DNA of 43,894 bases from NCBI GenBank assembly GCA_021462625.1, contig JAJNAU010000003.1, positions 1 through 43,894 of the forward strand, given 5' to 3'. Origin of the DNA: Shewanella sp. Its GTDB lineage: Bacteria; Pseudomonadota; Gammaproteobacteria; Enterobacterales; Shewanellaceae. The notes below the pieces were generated by a model. It was not told where the DNA came from, did not search any database, and saw only the letters and a list, made by a program, of their open reading frames with translations. The first letter of the stretch is position 1, and every line of letters starts with the position of its first letter. This document shows, one piece after another, positions 41,103 to 43,894 of this stretch. Made by a program: the position numbers and the translations under genes.

Positions 41103-42989
41103 ATGACAAACCAATACACCTCTGATGCGATTGAAGTGTTAAATGGCCTGGAGCCGGTCAAACGCCGTCCCGGTATGTACACCGACACCACCCGGCCAAA
41201 CCACCTGGGGCAGGAGGTGATCGATAACAGTGTCGATGAGGCGCTTGCCGGTCATGCCAGTAAGATTGAAGTTATCCTGCATGCCGACAATTCTCTGGAA
41301 GTCATCGATGATGGACGGGGCATGCCGATTGACATTCATCCTGAGGAGGGGATCCCCGGGGTTGAGCTGATCCTCACCAAGCTGCATGCCGGTGGGAAAT
41401 TTTCTAACAAGAATTACCAGTTCTCCGGCGGTTTGCACGGGGTGGGTATTTCGGTGGTTAATGCCCTGTCATCCCGGGTGGAGGTGACCGTCCGCCGGGA
41501 TGCCAAAGTGTATGACATCGCCTTTGAGCATGGCGATCGGGTCGAGGCGTTGCGTGAAACCGGTACCTGTGGCCGACGCAATACCGGCACCCGAGTAAGA
41601 TTCTGGCCTGATGCCCACTATTTTGACTCTGCCAATTTTTCCATCGCCAAGCTAACCTACTTGCTCAAGGCCAAGGCCGTGTTGTGCCCTGGGCTTCGTA
41701 TCAAGTTTGTGAATAAGCAAACTAATGAAACCTTTGAGTGGCACTATGAAGATGGCCTGACAGACTATTTGAAAAGCTCGGTGAAAGATGCCGTCAGTCT
41801 TCCTGAGGAGCCCTTTGTCGGCAGTTTCTCCGGCGCGATTGAAGCGGTGGATTGGGCCATCACCTGGCTGCCTGAAGGCGGTGAATACCTGGGTGAAAGT
41901 TATGTTAACCTGATCCCTACGCCGCTTGGTGGGACTCATGTTAACGGTTTCCGACAGGGACTGTTGGAGTCCATGCGGGAATTTTGCGAATTCCGCAATC
42001 TGACCCCAAGAGGGGTAAAGCTGTCGGCGGAGGATATCTGGGAAAAGTGCAGCTTTATTCTGTCGGTCAAAATGCAGGACCCCCAGTTCGCCGGACAGAC
42101 CAAAGAGAAACTGTCCAGTCGCCAGAGTGCGGCATTTGTGTCCGGTATCGTGCGTGACGCCTTTTCATTGTGGCTCAACTCCAATACCGCACAGGCCGAG
42201 GCATTGGCTGAGCTTTGCATTAACAACGCCCAGAAACGGCTGCGTTCTGCCAAGAAAATTGCCCGTAAAAAGGTCACTTCTGGCCCTGCGCTGCCGGGCA
42301 AGCTTACTGATTGTTCCGGTCAGGATCCATCCCGAGCCGAACTGTTTCTGGTGGAAGGGGACTCAGCAGGTGGGAGTGCTAAGCAGGCCCGTGATCGTGA
42401 GTTTCAGGCGATTATGCCGTTGCGGGGCAAGATCCTCAACACCTGGGAGGTGGATGCTTCACAGGTTCTGGGCTCTCAGGAAGTACATGATATCTCTGTG
42501 GCGATTGGCTGTGATCCCGACAGTGAAGATATCTCGGAGCTGAGATACCACAAGATCTGTATTCTGGCGGATGCGGACTCCGATGGTCTGCATATTGCGA
42601 CTTTGCTGTGCGCGCTGTTTTTGCGTCACTTCCGTGCCTTAGTGGATCAGGGCCATGTGTACATTGCCATGCCGCCGCTGTTCCGTATCGACATAGGAAA
42701 AGAGGTCTACTACGCCTTGGATGAGCAGGAAAAGACCGGGATCCTCGATCGCATCGCTGCCGAAGGAAAGAAAGGTAAAGTACAAGTCACTCGCTTTAAA
42801 GGTCTGGGTGAAATGAACCCACTGCAGTTGCGGGAAACCACTATGGATCCCAATACCAGACGTCTGGTGCAGTTGACCATAGATGATGCCGAAAAAACGC
42901 TGGCGGTAATGGACATGTTGCTGGCTAAGAAACGCGCAGGAGATCGCAAACAATGGCTGGAAACCAAAGGGGATCTGGCGGTTATCTGA
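41103..42989 (+). CDS. parE: DNA topoisomerase IV subunit B
   Basis: EVLNGLEPVKRRPGMYTDTTRPNHLGQEVIDNSVDEALAG; LVEGDSAGGSAKQARDREFQAIMPLRGKILN. Confidence 0.97.
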   Translation: MTNQYTSDAIEVLNGLEPVKRRPGMYTDTTRPNHLGQEVIDNSVDEALAGHASKIEVILHADNSLEVIDDGRGMPIDIHPEEGIPGVELILTKLHAGGKFSNKNYQFSGGLHGVGISVVNALSSRVEVTVRRDAKVYDIAFEHGDRVEALRETGTCGRRNTGTRVRFWPDAHYFDSANFSIAKLTYLLKAKAVLCPGLRIKFVNKQTNETFEWHYEDGLTDYLKSSVKDAVSLPEEPFVGSFSGAIEAVDWAITWLPEGGEYLGESYVNLIPTPLGGTHVNGFRQGLLESMREFCEFRNLTPRGVKLSAEDIWEKCSFILSVKMQDPQFAGQTKEKLSSRQSAAFVSGIVRDAFSLWLNSNTAQAEALAELCINNAQKRLRSAKKIARKKVTSGPALPGKLTDCSGQDPSRAELFLVEGDSAGGSAKQARDREFQAIMPLRGKILNTWEVDASQVLGSQEVHDISVAIGCDPDSEDISELRYHKICILADADSDGLHIATLLCALFLRHFRALVDQGHVYIAMPPLFRIDIGKEVYYALDEQEKTGILDRIAAEGKKGKVQVTRFKGLGEMNPLQLRETTMDPNTRRLVQLTIDDAEKTLAVMDMLLAKKRAGDRKQWLETKGDLAVI

Positions 42990-43024
42990 GTGTTATAGTG
43001 CCAACAGGATGTAAGGGCCTGGAG

Positions 43025-43894
43025 ATGAAACCCCAAAGGATTGTTAGTTCGCTGGTTGGATGTCTGTCTTTGTTGCTGATTTTGAGCCCGGCCAGGGCTC
43101 AGTCGCCGGTGATGATCACCGTCAGCAAAGGCTTCGGTGTAAGCCTGTATGCGTCCGGTGTGGAAGATGCCAAGCAGTTGGCTTTGGGAAAACAGGGAAC
43201 TCTGTTTGTCGGCAGTGGCGCAGCGGGGAATTTGATAGCGCTGGTCGATAAGAATGCCGATGGGCGGGTAGACAGACGGTATGTCATAGACAGATACCTG
43301 CAACGCCCCGAAGCGTTGGCTTATCACGATGGCGATCTGTATGTTGCCGAGCGCGACCGTATTCTTAGGTATGCCAATATCGAAGCGAGATTGAAACGAC
43401 AGGTTAAGCCCAAAGTGGTGTATTCCGGCTTGCCGCCTCAGGAAAATGGGGCAACCCGAACCATGGCATTTGGCCCGGATGGGCGACTCTATCTGGCCCT
43501 TGGTACGCCCTGTAATGTGTGCGCCCCCAATGCGCCTTACGGCAGCATTCTGGCGATCGATCCGGATAGCGGCGCTGCGACTCAGGTTGCGACAGGTGTG
43601 CGCCGGGTATTGGGCATGGATTGGTCTCCCTATGACCAGAGACTGTGGTTCAGTGACAATAGCCGGGAGTGGATGGGAGACAATCTACCCGCCGATGAGA
43701 TCAACCGTGTGAGCCAGGCGGGCAGCCATTTTGGCTTTCCCTTTATACACGGAAAACTGCTCCGGGAGCCCAGCTTCCAATTGCCGGCGCAATTGAAAAT
43801 CACGGCGCCTGAATATGAATTGCCGGCACACGTATCACCGGCAGGTATTCACTTTTACCGGGGCAGCGCATTTCCCGACAGATTTCAACAGCAG
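43025..43894 (+). CDS. PQQ-dependent sugar dehydrogenase-like (sorbosone dehydrogenase-like) protein, truncated by window end
   Basis: manual translation MKPQRIVSSLVGCLSLLLILSPARAQSPVMITVSKGFGVSLYASGVEDAKQLALGKQGTLFVGS...MDWSPYDQRLWFSDNSREWMGDNLPADEINRV; open to 43894. Confidence 0.85.
   Translation, partial: MKPQRIVSSLVGCLSLLLILSPARAQSPVMITVSKGFGVSLYASGVEDAKQLALGKQGTLFVGSGAAGNLIALVDKNADGRVDRRYVIDRYLQRPEALAYHDGDLYVAERDRILRYANIEARLKRQVKPKVVYSGLPPQENGATRTMAFGPDGRLYLALGTPCNVCAPNAPYGSILAIDPDSGAATQVATGVRRVLGMDWSPYDQRLWFSDNSREWMGDNLPADEINRVSQAGSHFGFPFIHGKLLREPSFQLPAQLKITAPEYELPAHVSPAGIHFYRGSAFPDRFQQQ

Overview
This 43.9 kb window is a gene-dense gammaproteobacterial chromosome segment with a Shewanella-like gene order. 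Most of it is ordinary core genome. From left to right it carries: the lptC-kdsC-kdsD-yrbG group (-); the complete mlaFEDCB-ibaG-murA run (+); degS and degQ (-); zapG (-) and zapE (+); rplM-rpsI; a DUF2065 gene and purA; a Sel1-type gene; rnr-rlmB; a DUF481 gene (-); rpsF-priB-rpsR-rplI; an S46 peptidase (-); dnaB-alr; a BamA/TamA-like surface antigen gene; cheX (-); dusA; an enoyl-CoA hydratase (-); PCuAC and DUF2333 genes and a TIGR04219-like OMP gene; tolC (-); nudF-DUF1249-cpdA-yqiA-parE; and a truncated PQQ-type sugar dehydrogenase gene. No rRNA, CRISPR array, intact transposase or confident tRNA was seen. The unusual material is intergenic. (1) Downstream of dusA there is a long dyad, a perfect IHF-consensus match and a near-consensus sigma54 promoter, followed by unannotated tiny membrane-protein ORFs, one reading frame of which is punctuated by two in-frame TGAs. 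(2) Three families of dispersed short inverted-repeat elements are present, including a precise nested insertion and a tandem pair upstream of degQ. (3) A 5' group II intron fragment lies directly after the rlmB terminator, abutting a second copy of one repeat family and next to an orphan papain/C39-like Cys-His protein. (4) Hexanucleotide and decanucleotide tandem repeats and an element with mutually exclusive hairpins also occur. All family assignments come from reading motifs by eye; no database search was run.
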